64,000 nt of DNA. Source: Anoxybacteroides rupiense. GTDB lineage: Bacteria; Bacillota; Bacilli; Bacillales; Anoxybacillaceae. The number at the start of each line of letters is the position of its first letter. The stretch's first letter is position 1. Of this stretch, positions 51,047 to 60,683 are shown in pieces. The notes under the pieces were generated by a model. The model saw nothing but the letters and a program-made list of their open reading frames with translations. It ran no database searches and had not been told where the DNA came from. The position numbers were made by a program, and so were the translations under genes. The stretch covers positions 558,001 through 622,000 of the forward strand of contig NZ_JACIDF010000001.1 of the NCBI RefSeq assembly GCF_014196195.1, in the 5' to 3' direction.

Positions 51047-52717
51047 ATGATGAAGTTTTTAAAAGAAAACCAAGTTGGTGTATTTGCGCTCGGCGGATTA
51101 GGCGAGATCGGAAAAAATACATATGGCGTACAATTCCAAGACGAAATTATTATCATTGACGCGGGAATTAAATTCCCGGAAGATGAACTGCTCGGTATTG
51201 ATTATGTTATTCCTGATTACAGTTATTTAGTCAAAAATGCAGAAAAGATTAAAGGATTATTTATCACTCATGGTCATGAAGACCATATTGGCGGTATCCC
51301 TTATTTGCTTCGTCAAGTGAACGTTCCAATATACGGTGGAAAGCTTGCTTTAGGACTCATTCGCAATAAACTAGAAGAGCACGGATTATTAAGCCAAACA
51401 AAGCTCATTGAAATTAAAGAGGATGATGTGATCCGTTTCCAAAAGACAGCCGTTACGTTTTTCCGGACCACTCACAGCATTCCGGATAGCTATGGGATTG
51501 TCGTAAAAACTCCAGCGGGGCAAATCGTGCATACAGGTGATTTCAAGTTCGATTTCACTCCAGTAGGTGAACCAGCCAATTTAACAAAAATGGCTGAAAT
51601 CGGAAAAGAAGGTGTTCTATGTTTGCTATCCGACAGCACCAATAGCGAAATTCCACATTTTACAATGTCAGAACGCCGCGTCGGTGAAAGCATCCATGAT
51701 ATTTTCCGCAAAGTTCAAGGCCGGATTATTTTTGCCACATTCGCTTCTAACATCCATCGTTTGCAGCAAGTAACTGAAGCTGCAGTACTTAATAATCGAA
51801 AAATCGCTGTATTCGGCCGCAGCATGGAGGCAGCCATTGAGATTGGACAAGGACTTGGCTACATCAAATGTCCAAAGGATACATTTATTGATGCCGGACA
51901 AATCAATCGCCTCCCAGCCCATCGCGTCACGATTTTATGTACAGGAAGCCAAGGAGAACCAATGGCAGCATTATCTCGCATCGCCAACGGCACGCATCGG
52001 CAAATTCAAATTATTCCTGGGGATACAGTTGTCTTTTCATCCTCCCCAATCCCTGGAAACACGGTCAGCGTGAACCGTACGATTAACATGCTGTATCGAG
52101 CCGGTGCCGAAGTGATTCATGGACCGTTAAATGATATCCATACATCCGGTCACGGTGGGCAGGAAGAGCAAAAGTTAATGATTCGTTTAATGAAGCCAAA
52201 ATATTTTATGCCGATTCACGGAGAATACCGAATGCAAAAAATGCATGCGAAGCTTGCTGTTGACTGCGGGGTCCCTGAAGAGAACTGCTTTATTATGGAC
52301 AACGGCGAAGTGCTTGGTCTAAGTGCAGAGGAAGCAGGAATCGTCGGTAAAGTTCCGTCCGGATCTGTTTATATTGATGGCAGCGGCATTGGAGACATCG
52401 GCAATATCGTGCTTCGCGACCGTCGTATTCTTTCTGAGGAAGGCCTTGTGATTGTCGTTGTCAGCATCAATATGAAAGAATTCAAAATCGCGGCTGGTCC
52501 CGATATCATTTCACGCGGTTTTGTTTATATGCGGGAATCTGGCGATTTAATTAGCGATGCTCAAGCATTAATTACAAAACATCTTGAAAAAGTGCTTGAA
52601 CGGAAAACCAATCAATGGTCAGAAATCAAAAATGAAATCACAGATACTCTTGCGCCGTTTTTGTATGAAAAAACGAAGCGCAAGCCGATGATTTTGCCAA
52701 TTATTATGGAGATCTAA
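51047..52717 (+). CDS. rnjA: Ribonuclease J1
   Basis: 556 residues. The metallo-beta-lactamase metal site HGHEDHIGG (H75, H77, D79, H80), the beta-CASP domain in the middle and a C-terminal domain are complete. It has 5'-3' exonuclease and endonuclease activity in mRNA decay and rRNA processing. SR1P, also encoded here, modulates a GapA-RNase J1 contact in B. subtilis. The start may be either of two adjacent ATGs. Confidence 0.97.
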   Translation: MMKFLKENQVGVFALGGLGEIGKNTYGVQFQDEIIIIDAGIKFPEDELLGIDYVIPDYSYLVKNAEKIKGLFITHGHEDHIGGIPYLLRQVNVPIYGGKLALGLIRNKLEEHGLLSQTKLIEIKEDDVIRFQKTAVTFFRTTHSIPDSYGIVVKTPAGQIVHTGDFKFDFTPVGEPANLTKMAEIGKEGVLCLLSDSTNSEIPHFTMSERRVGESIHDIFRKVQGRIIFATFASNIHRLQQVTEAAVLNNRKIAVFGRSMEAAIEIGQGLGYIKCPKDTFIDAGQINRLPAHRVTILCTGSQGEPMAALSRIANGTHRQIQIIPGDTVVFSSSPIPGNTVSVNRTINMLYRAGAEVIHGPLNDIHTSGHGGQEEQKLMIRLMKPKYFMPIHGEYRMQKMHAKLAVDCGVPEENCFIMDNGEVLGLSAEEAGIVGKVPSGSVYIDGSGIGDIGNIVLRDRRILSEEGLVIVVVSINMKEFKIAAGPDIISRGFVYMRESGDLISDAQALITKHLEKVLERKTNQWSEIKNEITDTLAPFLYEKTKRKPMILPIIMEI

Positions 52718-52725
52718 TCAGAAAC

Positions 52726-52760
52726 AGCAAAAAGCAGGGAGAGTCTCCCTGCTTTTTGCT
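52726..52760 (+). terminator. rnjA terminator
   Basis: A 35-base near-perfect palindrome AGCAAAAAGCAGGGAGA and TCTCCCTGCTTTTTGCT, just after the stop. Confidence 0.9.
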
Positions 52761-52959
52761 TTCCATATTCCCGGTTTGAAACAACCACTCGGCGAAAAGA
52801 CAACCTTCTGCTTTTGAATGGACTATACGTTTCAGCCTCTCTTAACATCTAAAAAAGCGCCATAAGCAAGACATGAAGGGCGGCTGAAAAACGAGGAAAA
52901 TCATTGTCTTATGCCACGTATTGATACAAAACAGCAGCGGTTCGTTTCCTCCTATGCTT

Positions 52960-53625
52960 TTAGCCGCTCACCACTTTTGCTTCAAAGCGGTCAATATCTT
53001 CGTCGGCGCCGATGACAACCAATATGTCCCCTTTTCGAATCATTTCAGAGGCCAACGGAGAAACAATAACTTCATTGCCTCGCTTAATCGCAACAATATT
53101 GATCCCATAACGCGCCCGAATATCCAACTCCAGTAATGAATGGCCCTCAAGGCGATGGCTTGCTGCAATTTCAACAATGCTATGAACATCAGAAAGCTCT
53201 AAATAATCAAGAACATTATTCGAAATAATGCTGTGTGCAATTCTTTCTCCCATATCGCGCTCTGGATGAACAATTTGGTCGGCTCCGATTTTTTTCAATA
53301 CTTTTTCATGATAGTCGTTGGTAGCTTTTACGGTAATATTTTGCACCCCAAGCTCTTTTAAAATTAACGTCGTTAAAATGCTTGCCTGGATATTGTCGCC
53401 GATCGCAACAATCACATGGTCAAAATTGCGAATGCCTAAGCTTTTCAGCACGGCCTCATCAGTTGAATCTCCTACCACAGCATGTGAAGCAATGGAGGCA
53501 TATTCATTGACGCGATCCTCATCAATATCAATCGCAAGCACTTCCATCCCTTGTTCACTTAATGTACGGCAAATACTGCCGCCAAATCGACCTAATCCAA
53601 TTACAGCAAACTGCTTTTTTTTCAC
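52960..53625 (-). CDS. ktrC: KtrC, cytosolic regulator of potassium uptake
   Basis: 221 residues, the same length as B. subtilis KtrC, from a GTG with GGAGG seven bases upstream. The RCK/TrkA-N domain has the nucleotide motif VIGLGRFGGS and a following acidic D in AIDIDEDRVNEY. The C-terminal TrkA-C domain follows. It gates a KtrB/KtrD-type channel and binds ATP/ADP and c-di-AMP. No channel gene is in the window. Confidence 0.95.
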   Translation of the reverse strand: MKKKQFAVIGLGRFGGSICRTLSEQGMEVLAIDIDEDRVNEYASIASHAVVGDSTDEAVLKSLGIRNFDHVIVAIGDNIQASILTTLILKELGVQNITVKATNDYHEKVLKKIGADQIVHPERDMGERIAHSIISNNVLDYLELSDVHSIVEIAASHRLEGHSLLELDIRARYGINIVAIKRGNEVIVSPLASEMIRKGDILVVIGADEDIDRFEAKVVSG

Positions 53626-53736
53626 ATGTATTCCTCCAATTTCACATCGCAACATGATCTTCTCTTGTTAATGTAATACGTTATGACAAAAAATGCAAAT
53701 CAAAAAGGAACGAGCGGTATCGTTCCTTTTGGAGCT

Positions 53737-54191
53737 TTATTCTGCTTTTTGCTTTTCCTCCAGCACTCGATTGACGCGTTTTTCCAGCATCTTCATTCCG
53801 CTTCCACCCGCTTGAAAATGGCGCAGTTTTCCTTCTGCATCGAATACATAGTAAGCAGGAACGTATTGGTTTTCAAATGCATCCGTAATATGGTGTTCAT
53901 TGTCTACTAAAATCGGCTGTGTCATGCCATGTTCTTCTGCCGTTCTTCTGACTAGATCAATATCTAAATCTCTTTCCGAGCGTGCATATGTACAGCCACC
54001 ACATTTAATACATCCTTATAGCGATTGCGAAATTCATTGACTTGCGGCATCGCTTCCTTGCAAACATGGCAGCTTACGGACCAGAAATGAATAAGCGTCG
54101 GTTTTTTTCCGATCAAATCCTCGTTTGTAACAGTGCCATTTACATAAGCTGTTGCTCCGTTCAATGTAGGCATTGTCTCACGTAATTTCAT
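53737..54191 (-). pseudogene. ykuV: ykuV, thiol-disulfide oxidoreductase with a single-base deletion
   Basis: The first frame (54191 to 53964) encodes MKLRETMPTLNGATAYVNGT and the redox motif SCHVC, then ends early after NVVAVHMHARKEI. The rest of YkuV follows in the next frame: SERDLDIDLVRRTAEEHGMT through YVPAYYVFDAEGKLRHFQAG to the stop at 53737. Intact homologues read VHMPRSE here; the Pro codon has lost one base at 53983-53984. Everything else is well preserved, so it is recent, or a sequencing error. It follows ykuU as in B. subtilis. Confidence 0.85.
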
Positions 54192-54245
54192 CATATCCCT
54201 CCTCGTAAACGAAGGTCTAACATGATGTTGTTAGACCTTCTTCGA

Positions 54246-54788
54246 TTATACCTCCAGCGTTTTTTGCCTCGGGTTTGCCGGGCAAAGCTGGCCTGTTTGC
54301 AGCGCTTGCAGAACGCGCAATACTTCATCCACATTACGACCGATATCGTTATGATGTGCGACTGCGTATTTTAGCTCTCCCTCTGGATCAATAACGAATA
54401 AACCGCAAAGCGCGACTCCTTCCTCCTCAATAAGTACGCCATAGTCACGGGATACTTGATGATTTGTATCCGCTGCTAATGAATACTTAATCTTTCCAAG
54501 GCCATTTTCTGTGCGCGACATATTTATCCATGCTTTATGAGAATATACAGAGTCTGTAGAAGCACCAATGACAACCGCATCTAAATCTTCAAATTCTTCA
54601 TAGCGTTCAGAAATAGCGGTGATTTCTGTTGAACACACGAACGTGAAATCTAATGGATAGAAGAAAAGAACCGTCCATTTATTATTTTTGATATTTTCTT
54701 CTAAGCTGACCATGCCAAAATCTCCGTTAGGTAAAACAGCTTTCATTTCAAAATGAGGAGCCTGCTTACCTACCATACGCTCTGCCAT
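54246..54788 (-). CDS. ykuU: 2-Cys peroxiredoxin YkuU
   Basis: 180 residues. The peroxidatic Cys C52 in PLDFTFVCSTE and the resolving Cys C169 in QLCPANPR are both present, so it is a typical 2-Cys AhpC/Prx1 type. It reduces peroxides with thioredoxin-like donors; the neighbouring YkuV would be a candidate donor but is broken here. GGAGGG lies before the ATG. Confidence 0.94.
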   Translation of the reverse strand: MAERMVGKQAPHFEMKAVLPNGDFGMVSLEENIKNNKWTVLFFYPLDFTFVCSTEITAISERYEEFEDLDAVVIGASTDSVYSHKAWINMSRTENGLGKIKYSLAADTNHQVSRDYGVLIEEEGVALCGLFVIDPEGELKYAVAHHNDIGRNVDEVLRVLQALQTGQLCPANPRQKTLEV

Positions 54789-55386
54789 ATGTATCCCTCC
54801 ATCATTTTAGATTGAGAAAATATTATATATTTCCTCAATGGTATACCATATATGCGGAAAAATTATACAAAAAGCTATATGGTTATGAAAGATTATATAA
54901 TAATCGATTCTGAAAAGCTGTTGAGCGACTTCTTAACATCCCTATTCATTAACAACAGACCAAACACTCACGATTCCATGAAAATGTTATGAGCCAAAAC
55001 ACAGATAGCGCGCTGATCAAACTGATCGCCATTATTCTAGCGATTATAATTCGCTCACTATTTTTTCTATATCCATATCATCGTTTTCTAATCGATTGAC
55101 ATGCTTGCATCGTGGACTTTATACATAGATCCCATTAGAAGATTAGGCTTATAGCCCATTCCAAAGCCCCGCTTTTCGTCGTTTGGAGAACAAGTCAACG
55201 ATTTGTCCCGACCACGCCAAAACATGGCCAAGCGCCAGAATCAATGATCACTAGGTCACTCGGAAACAAATGCTGACACATCAAGTGGTATCTATATGTC
55301 ACTTGCATGCAAACGATTGAGAGCAGAAAAAGACTAGGAAGGCGCCTAGTCTTTTTTCAAAAGCTGTTGATTTACGAGACGCTTGA
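54789..55386. other. Gap without a gene, at the position of ykuT
   Basis: About 600 bases between ykuU and ykuS, where B. subtilis has the mechanosensitive channel gene ykuT. No frame with homology was recognised. A terminator for ykuS lies at 55327-55357 (AAAAAGACTAGG and CCTAGTCTTTTTT). Confidence 0.55.
55327..55357. terminator. ykuS terminator
   Basis: AAAAAGACTAGG (55327-55338) pairs with CCTAGTCTTTTTT (55345-55357). Confidence 0.8.
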
Positions 55387-55629
55387 TTAGCGTAACTTCT
55401 CCTCGACTTTTTGGCAAACCTCGTCTGCGGTCAAACCGCTCGCTTCAATAACAGAAGCTGAGGATACAGCATTTTGGATGCCCATCACATTTGAATCCTG
55501 GCCAGTCACAACGCAGCAATCGCATCCTTTTGCATCACTTTCCTGTTGAAGTGCAATCACTTCATGACCTCTTTCTTTTAATGCTTGTTGAACATTTGTT
55601 AACGATGGTTCTACCCCAATCTTTGCCAT
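55387..55629 (-). CDS. ykuS: YkuS, UPF0180 protein
   Basis: 80 residues starting [42 protein letters not shown] is typical of UPF0180. GAGGAGGTGG lies before two adjacent ATGs. The two Cys in CDCC could bind metal. Function unknown. Confidence 0.9.
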   Translation of the reverse strand: MAKIGVEPSLTNVQQALKERGHEVIALQQESDAKGCDCCVVTGQDSNVMGIQNAVSSASVIEASGLTADEVCQKVEEKLR

Positions 55630-55687
55630 CATTCATCCACCTCCTCATTCACATAATGTGCCTTATCGGAGAGGAAAATATGCCATT

Positions 55688-56812
55688 CTAATTATTTCCT
55701 TTCCATCCAATATAAGATGCCAGCAAGGAAATGGCTTGATCAATCGCAAGTTCGTTCGGATTTAACCTTGCATGATGCAGCCCGTATTCTGATTCTACAC
55801 CAAGCCAAAACATAAACCCTGGAATTTCGGCAAGCATATAGCCAAAGTCTTCTCCTGTCATGGCCTCTCGACATTCTATCATGTGAATATCAGAATGCTG
55901 CTGCACAAATGTCATGAACTCTTTCGTCAGTTTTTCGTTATTATATACTTGGTAGTACATGGAGCCATAATCAATCGATGCTTCACATTGATAGGCGATT
56001 TCCATTCCTTTAACAAGAGATTCAATTCTCTCTTTCACTTTTTTCATAGATTCTGCTGATAGTGTGCGAATCGTTCCTTCTAAACGCGCATTCTCAGCAA
56101 TTACGTTTTGCACCGTTCCTCCCGAAATTTTCCCGATGGTGATAACAGCGCTGTCAAGTGGGTCAACGTTGCGCGCTACAATTGATTGAAGTTGTGTAAC
56201 AAGAGCGCAGGCGGCGACGACCATATCATTTGCTAGATGAGGAAATGCCGCATGTCCACCTTTTCCTTTTAAATCAATGAACAGTTCTGATGTATTGGCA
56301 AATAGCAATCCTTCTTTTATAGCAATCGTACCAACAGGATATTCCGGTGCTATATGCAGTGCGATAATCATATCTGGCCGCCACTGCTGCATGGGCTCGC
56401 TTTGAAGCATCGGCAACGCACCGCCTGGACCTTCTTCGGCTGGCTGAAAAATAAATAATAAATCATCACGAATGGGATGATGCACAAAATGGGTTAATAC
56501 ACCCAAAGCAATACTCATATGAAAATCATGTCCGCAAGCGTGCATTTTTCCTTCATGTTGAGAACGATAAGGAAGTTCTGTTTCTTCATGAATGGGAAGT
56601 CCGTCAATATCCGCGCGGTAGGCAATCGTTTTTGTCGGCTGAAGGCCATTGATTTTTACAAAAATACCTGTTTTCCATGTTTGAATTTCCAACCTTTCCT
56701 GCGGCAATGACGCAATATAATTTAATAAATATTGCTGAGTTTTAAACTCTTGAAACCCCAATTCAGGAATTTTATGCAAATCACGGCGAATCGATACAAA
56801 TGGGCTTACCAT
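55688..56812 (-). CDS. dapL: N-acetyldiaminopimelate deacetylase
   Basis: 374 residues, the same length as B. subtilis YkuR. M20D peptidase fold with metal-binding [10 protein letters not shown], the catalytic EEGPGG and a dimerisation domain. It follows dapH, so it deacetylates N-acetyl-LL-2,6-diaminopimelate in the acetylated branch of lysine and peptidoglycan-precursor synthesis. The ATG at 56812 has GGAGGAG six bases upstream. Some annotations name it ykuR. A terminator-like hairpin lies just upstream. Confidence 0.93.
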   Translation of the reverse strand: MVSPFVSIRRDLHKIPELGFQEFKTQQYLLNYIASLPQERLEIQTWKTGIFVKINGLQPTKTIAYRADIDGLPIHEETELPYRSQHEGKMHACGHDFHMSIALGVLTHFVHHPIRDDLLFIFQPAEEGPGGALPMLQSEPMQQWRPDMIIALHIAPEYPVGTIAIKEGLLFANTSELFIDLKGKGGHAAFPHLANDMVVAACALVTQLQSIVARNVDPLDSAVITIGKISGGTVQNVIAENARLEGTIRTLSAESMKKVKERIESLVKGMEIAYQCEASIDYGSMYYQVYNNEKLTKEFMTFVQQHSDIHMIECREAMTGEDFGYMLAEIPGFMFWLGVESEYGLHHARLNPNELAIDQAISLLASYIGWKGNN

Positions 56813-56829
56813 GCTTTTCTCCTCCTCGT

Positions 56830-56856
56830 AAAAAAGCGTGGAGCATCTCCACGCTT
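56830..56856 (-). terminator. Terminator-like hairpin between dapH and dapL/ykuR
   Basis: AAGCGTGGAG (56834-56843) pairs with CTCCACGCTT (56847-56856), loop of three. On the minus strand five or six T follow, 17 bases before the ykuR start. It would lower ykuR expression relative to dapH or act as an attenuator. Confidence 0.7.
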
Positions 56857-56922
56857 CGCTTGGCTGTTTCGCCTTAACGGGTATATTGATAGATAGCCTT
56901 TGAAAACGGAACAACACCACTT

Positions 56923-57633
56923 TTATAGTTGGCGCAATTCTTGCTTAATTTCTGTTTTGGCTTTTGTTTTTTCATCAATTTGTTTAATCACACGAGCTGG
57001 TACCCCTGCCACAACAGAATAAGGAGGCACATCATCGATTACCACCGCGCCGGCTGCAACAACTGCGCCTTTTCCAACCGTTACCCCTTCTAAAATAACG
57101 GCATTCGCGCCAATCACTACGTCATCCTCTACAATGACCGGCTTCGCTGAAGGCGGTTCAATCACTCCTGCCAATACCGCTCCAGCACCAACATGGCAAT
57201 TCTTACCTACCGTTGCCCGACCACCAAGCACTGCATTCATATCAATCATCGTTCCTTCGCCAACAACTGCGCCAATGTTAATAACAGCCCCCATCATAAT
57301 GACCGCATTATCGCCGATCTCAACCTGATCGCGAATAATCGCACCCGGTTCAATGCGAGCTTTAATTCCTTTTAAATCAAGCAATGGAATAGCAGAGTTG
57401 CGGCGGTCATTTTCCACAACATAATCTTCAATGCGGTCTTTATTCGCTTCCATCACCGCTTGAATTTCCTGCCATTCACCAAACACGACTCCAGCATTTC
57501 CCGTTATAAACGCTTTTGAGCCGGTTCCAAAATCTAATCCTTCAAGATTTCCTTTTATGTATACTTTGACTGGCGTCGCTTTTTTACTATTTTGAATAAA
57601 CGCAATAATTTCATTTGCATCCATCATTTTCAT
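56923..57633 (-). CDS. dapH: Tetrahydrodipicolinate N-acetyltransferase
   Basis: 236 residues. The N-terminal DapH domain ([20 protein letters not shown]) is followed by a left-handed beta-helix of hexapeptide repeats ([20 protein letters not shown], then [11 protein letters not shown]). It acetylates tetrahydrodipicolinate from acetyl-CoA. GGAGGATG lies before the ATG. Gap of about 70 bases to ccpC. Confidence 0.96.
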   Translation of the reverse strand: MKMMDANEIIAFIQNSKKATPVKVYIKGNLEGLDFGTGSKAFITGNAGVVFGEWQEIQAVMEANKDRIEDYVVENDRRNSAIPLLDLKGIKARIEPGAIIRDQVEIGDNAVIMMGAVINIGAVVGEGTMIDMNAVLGGRATVGKNCHVGAGAVLAGVIEPPSAKPVIVEDDVVIGANAVILEGVTVGKGAVVAAGAVVIDDVPPYSVVAGVPARVIKQIDEKTKAKTEIKQELRQL

Positions 57634-57704
57634 GTCAGCATCCTCCTTTTATTCTCTTATTCCTTTACTTTAGCAAAACAAAGCCTGCGCTGACAAGCAC
57701 CAAT

Positions 57705-58568
57705 TCAGTCCATCAGCTCTCGGACCACTTGATAAAACGCTTGTACTTGCGGAAGCTGCCACGCGGTATCTGCACCGATAAGCCACGTACCTCTCTCCAT
57801 CAATCGCCCCGTTCGATCCTTTAGCGGAATTTTGTTCATAGAATCGTCTAAATCATGAAGCGCTATTTCCGGCAAAATCGCATAACCGATCCCATGATAA
57901 GCCAACTGTTTGCACGTCTCAATTTGATCAACAACCATTGTCCGTTCAGGCGGTGTTTCAAATTGTTCATGCCACCATTGTTGAATATGGAGAAAATAGG
58001 TGGAATCGCTTTTAAACTGAATAAACGGTCGATCGGTTTTGGGCAGCTGCTCAAGACCGTTAATTTTTTGATCGATTAAATACAGCCGATCAGCAAACAA
58101 AAAATGCTTGATGCCGTTCCAATGGGGAACACCGCGCACGATCCCGATATGAAAATCGTTTTGATACATCCATTCCATAATATTGCTTGTCCATCCTGTA
58201 ACTAACGCAATTTTGACGTTCGGATATCGCTCGGTAAACCGTTTTAAGATGGATGGAAGCCAGTGCTGGGCAGCAATAGAAACGACTGCTAACCTTAACG
58301 TCCCGCTCGCCCGTCCATCCATTTGCTCGATTTCCTCTTTTACTTGCTCAGTCGCTTGCACGATTTCTTTGGCCAGCTGGACAATTCTCTCTCCAGCCGG
58401 TGTCAAAATCAGCCCGCGAGGTGTTCGAACGAAAATTTTTGTATTCCAGTCATTTTCAAGCGTCTGCAAACGTTGAGAAAGAGCTGATGGGCTTACATAT
58501 AATCTTGCCGCTGCTTTGCGCATGTTCAGCTCCTCAGCTAAAATCACAAGCCATTCATATTCAGTCAT
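57705..58568 (-). CDS. ccpC: LysR-type regulator CcpC
   Basis: 287 residues. The HTH (LAEELNMRKAAARLYVSPSALSQRL) and the effector domain, including RPFIQFKSDSTYFLHIQQWW and DQIETCKQLAYHGIGYAILPE, closely match B. subtilis CcpC. That protein represses citZ and citB and senses citrate. The B. subtilis ykuN/O/P flavodoxin genes that follow ccpC are absent here, and dapH follows directly. Start by AAAGAGG about ten bases upstream. Confidence 0.9.
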   Translation of the reverse strand: MTEYEWLVILAEELNMRKAAARLYVSPSALSQRLQTLENDWNTKIFVRTPRGLILTPAGERIVQLAKEIVQATEQVKEEIEQMDGRASGTLRLAVVSIAAQHWLPSILKRFTERYPNVKIALVTGWTSNIMEWMYQNDFHIGIVRGVPHWNGIKHFLFADRLYLIDQKINGLEQLPKTDRPFIQFKSDSTYFLHIQQWWHEQFETPPERTMVVDQIETCKQLAYHGIGYAILPEIALHDLDDSMNKIPLKDRTGRLMERGTWLIGADTAWQLPQVQAFYQVVRELMD

Positions 58569-58695
58569 GCACCCATTGCCTCTTTCTGATAAGTTTTGCT
58601 TATCATTCTTGTTTATTTTTATGAAATTTCCTTATACCATTAAATTGTATATGATGATAGTAGAAAATTCTAAACCAAGGAGAGGACGGTTGCAT

Positions 58696-59427
58696 ATGGA
58701 CTATGCCTTATTTATCGTCATCGGGGCATTAACATCGTTTGTCGGAACTCTGGCCGGCGGTGGTGGCTTAATTGGCATGCCTGTCCTGCTTTTAACAGGC
58801 GTACCTGTCCATCAAGCGATCGCCGCCGCTAAATTTTCCAATATGATCAGTTCATTTTCAAGCTTTTTTGTACTTCTTGGCGAAGGAAAAATCGGCTGGA
58901 AGCAAACCGCTTTTATCGTTCCGATCAGCTTAGGAGGGGGGATTACAGGCGGATTGCTTGCTTCATCCCTGCCTGAAAAAACCATGACGGCTATCGCCAT
59001 TGCGTTGTTGACATTTGCTCTCAGCCTACAGTTTTTTCGAAAAAAGATGACGCAGCAGCGGTCAGCCGTTTTTTCGAAAAAATTATATGCGCCGCTTTAT
59101 GGAATTAGCGTCTACGACGGAATGTTCGGTCCAGGTCAAGCCACGTTATTAATGTATACTTATTTGTCAACAGGACTTGACTATTTATCGGCGATCGCCT
59201 TTACGCGATTCCAAACGTTTATCAGCTGCTTTGGCGCCTTTGCCACGTATTTGTACGCCGGCCATGTGAACTGGCATATCGCCCCTTTTTTAGCGCTAGG
59301 GTCCGTCATTGGTGCACAAGTGTCTGTCAGACTTGCCCAAAAGCTAAAACAAGAACACTTGTCACTCATTTTAAATATCGTCACATTCCTGCTGATTATT
59401 CAGCTTGTTTTTAAAATGATCGGGTAA
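58696..59427 (+). CDS. TauE/SafE family membrane permease
   Basis: 243 residues with about seven to eight membrane helices. The N-terminal repeat motif GTLAGGGGLIGMPVLLLTG and its second copy around FGPGQATLLMYTYL are the TauE signatures. Family members export sulfite, sulfonates or other anions; substrate unknown. The ATG at 58696 lies about ten bases after GAGAGG. It is divergent from ccpC, so the regulator could act on it; this is inference. Confidence 0.85.
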   Translation: MDYALFIVIGALTSFVGTLAGGGGLIGMPVLLLTGVPVHQAIAAAKFSNMISSFSSFFVLLGEGKIGWKQTAFIVPISLGGGITGGLLASSLPEKTMTAIAIALLTFALSLQFFRKKMTQQRSAVFSKKLYAPLYGISVYDGMFGPGQATLLMYTYLSTGLDYLSAIAFTRFQTFISCFGAFATYLYAGHVNWHIAPFLALGSVIGAQVSVRLAQKLKQEHLSLILNIVTFLLIIQLVFKMIG

Positions 59428-59441
59428 AGCACGCTGAAGCC

Positions 59442-59894
59442 TCATCCATTATAATGATTGAAGCGCCTCAGCTGCTTGTTCAACCGTTTTAATACTTCGC
59501 GTCTTGTAAAAATCCCTTCAAAATAGCCTTGCTCGTTTTCAACACAAACGAAAGGATGATTGACAATCAGTCCGATTCCCTTAATCACATTGTCGTTTAA
59601 AGATAAACGTGGAATATCTTTATTCATCACTTCCTCAACTTTCATTCGCTCCAATCGTTCAAGCTCAATTCGCTCTAGTCCTAAAATAGCATCCATAATC
59701 ATCGTTGTACTGATAAGTCCATGCAGCTTATAAGATATATCAAGTACAGGAATTGCGGAGTATCTAGTTTTTGTTAAAACTAACAAAGCGTGATCCAAGT
59801 AATTTCCAACTTGAACATGAGCCACTTTTTCTGAAGGAATTAAAAATTGTGCAATCGTTTTGCCGGTAAATTCTTTGCTATCAAAACTGATCAT
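59442..59894 (-). CDS. darB: DarB/CbpB, c-di-AMP-binding CBS protein
   Basis: 150 residues with two CBS motifs (KVAHVQVGNYLDHALLVLTK to LHGLISTTMI, and DIPRLSLNDN to FEGIFTRREVLKRL). The sequence is clearly that of B. subtilis YkuL, renamed DarB (CbpB in Listeria), which binds c-di-AMP and, when free, stimulates the Rel (p)ppGpp enzyme and pyruvate carboxylase. PycA is also in this window. Start at 59894 matches the YkuL start; 59915 is possible. Confidence 0.9.
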   Translation of the reverse strand: MISFDSKEFTGKTIAQFLIPSEKVAHVQVGNYLDHALLVLTKTRYSAIPVLDISYKLHGLISTTMIMDAILGLERIELERLERMKVEEVMNKDIPRLSLNDNVIKGIGLIVNHPFVCVENEQGYFEGIFTRREVLKRLNKQLRRFNHYNG

Positions 59895-59967
59895 GCCTAT
59901 TTCCGCCTTTCGCATATACTTCTTCCCTTTTCAGTTTAACATACTCAGCGGTGTTGGATAAAAAAAT

Positions 59968-59992
59968 AACTATCGCTTTTAAAGCGATAGTT
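59968..59992 (-). terminator. abbA terminator
   Basis: Perfect 12-bp arms AACTATCGCTTT (59968-59979) and AAAGCGATAGTT (59981-59992), followed on the minus strand by ATTTTTTT. The stem overlaps the abbA stop codon. Confidence 0.85.
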
Positions 59993-60179
59993 CTTCATGA
60001 ATTCGATGATACAGCTGTACTAATTTTTGATGACGCGCTTCATCTACATATTTGTAGCCCCTTTCGATATCAGAGAGCTCGCAGCTAATAATTTCAAGTG
60101 CATACTGCTGAGTAAAAAGCACATCCAGCAGCAACATCTGCTCATCTAAAGATAATCTTTCCAGCCATTCGTTTCTCAT
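59979..60179 (-). CDS. abbA: AbbA-like antirepressor of AbrB
   Basis: 66 residues, the length of B. subtilis AbbA (ykzF), in the same place next to darB. LSLDEQMLLLDVLFTQQYALEII and ELSDIERG resemble it. AbbA binds AbrB during Spo0A activation and blocks its DNA contact. GGAGGATG lies before the ATG. Confidence 0.8.
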   Translation of the reverse strand: MRNEWLERLSLDEQMLLLDVLFTQQYALEIISCELSDIERGYKYVDEARHQKLVQLYHRIHEELSL

Positions 60180-60249
60180 GATTCATCCTCCTTGCCAACA
60201 TCCATTAGTATATATTCACAAATACGATGAAAAAGTCCAAAAAAAAATA

Positions 60250-60277
60250 AAAAGCCTTCGCTATTCGAAGACCTTTT
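60250..60277 (-). terminator. Terminator after the 49-residue zinc protein
   Basis: AAAAGCCTTCG (60250-60260) pairs with CGAAGACCTTTT (60266-60277) with a mismatch. On the minus strand it is followed by TTATTTTTTTT. Confidence 0.75.
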
Positions 60278-60425
60278 ATCCTTTACTTGTATAAATGTTG
60301 CGCAGCATAAACTGACAAGAAGGACATGCATAAATCACATTTTGATTGGATTGTGCCGTTAATACCTCTTCTAAATAAGCTTGGCTTCGGCATACAGGGC
60401 AAATAACAACCGGCTTTTTTTTCAT
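60276..60425 (-). CDS. 49-residue zinc-ribbon protein
   Basis: Reads MKKKPVVICPVCRSQAYLEE and continues to YACPSCQFMLRNIYTSKG. Two CPxC pairs (CPVC and CPSC, 22 residues apart) form a plausible zinc ribbon. GTGAGGCG lies seven bases before the ATG, the stop overlaps a terminator, and the start is nine bases after the ykuJ stop, so it is co-transcribed with ykuJ. It stands where B. subtilis has ykuK. Function unknown. Confidence 0.75.
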   Translation of the reverse strand: MKKKPVVICPVCRSQAYLEEVLTAQSNQNVIYACPSCQFMLRNIYTSKG

Positions 60426-60434
60426 GATTTCGCC

Positions 60435-60683
60435 TCACTTTTTTTCATCTAATAACTCAAAAATTTCGATCGCAATCATATCAATATTGTCAAATTGGTA
60501 AGTATTTGGCTTCTTCCCTTTCTCATATACCTCTAGCATAAATGTATCGTTTTTCGCTAGGTAGGTGACACTGCATTTTTTTTCTCCATTCACTTCAAAA
60601 TTTCGCTGCGGCGCCTCGTTGCCACTCGGCTCTTGGTCACGAAGCTGCATAAGCCGTTGAATAATCCCTAGCAGTTGAGACAT
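60435..60683 (-). CDS. ykuJ: YkuJ, DUF1797 protein
   Basis: 82 residues from MSQLLGIIQRLMQLRDQEPS. RNFEVNGEKKCSVTYLAKN and PNTYQFDNIDMIAIEIFELL match YkuJ. AGGAGG lies nine bases before the ATG at 60683. Small alpha/beta protein, function unknown. Confidence 0.9.
   Translation of the reverse strand: MSQLLGIIQRLMQLRDQEPSGNEAPQRNFEVNGEKKCSVTYLAKNDTFMLEVYEKGKKPNTYQFDNIDMIAIEIFELLDEKK

Noticed and set aside
53960-54000. Programmed frameshift in ykuV
   Set aside because: There is no slippery heptamer, no following structure and no family precedent. A one-base deletion explains the sequence better.
54789-55386. Search for a CRISPR array or tRNA in this and other gaps
   Set aside because: No regularly spaced direct repeats and no cloverleaf-like sequence with a TTCGAATC-type arm were seen in any gap.
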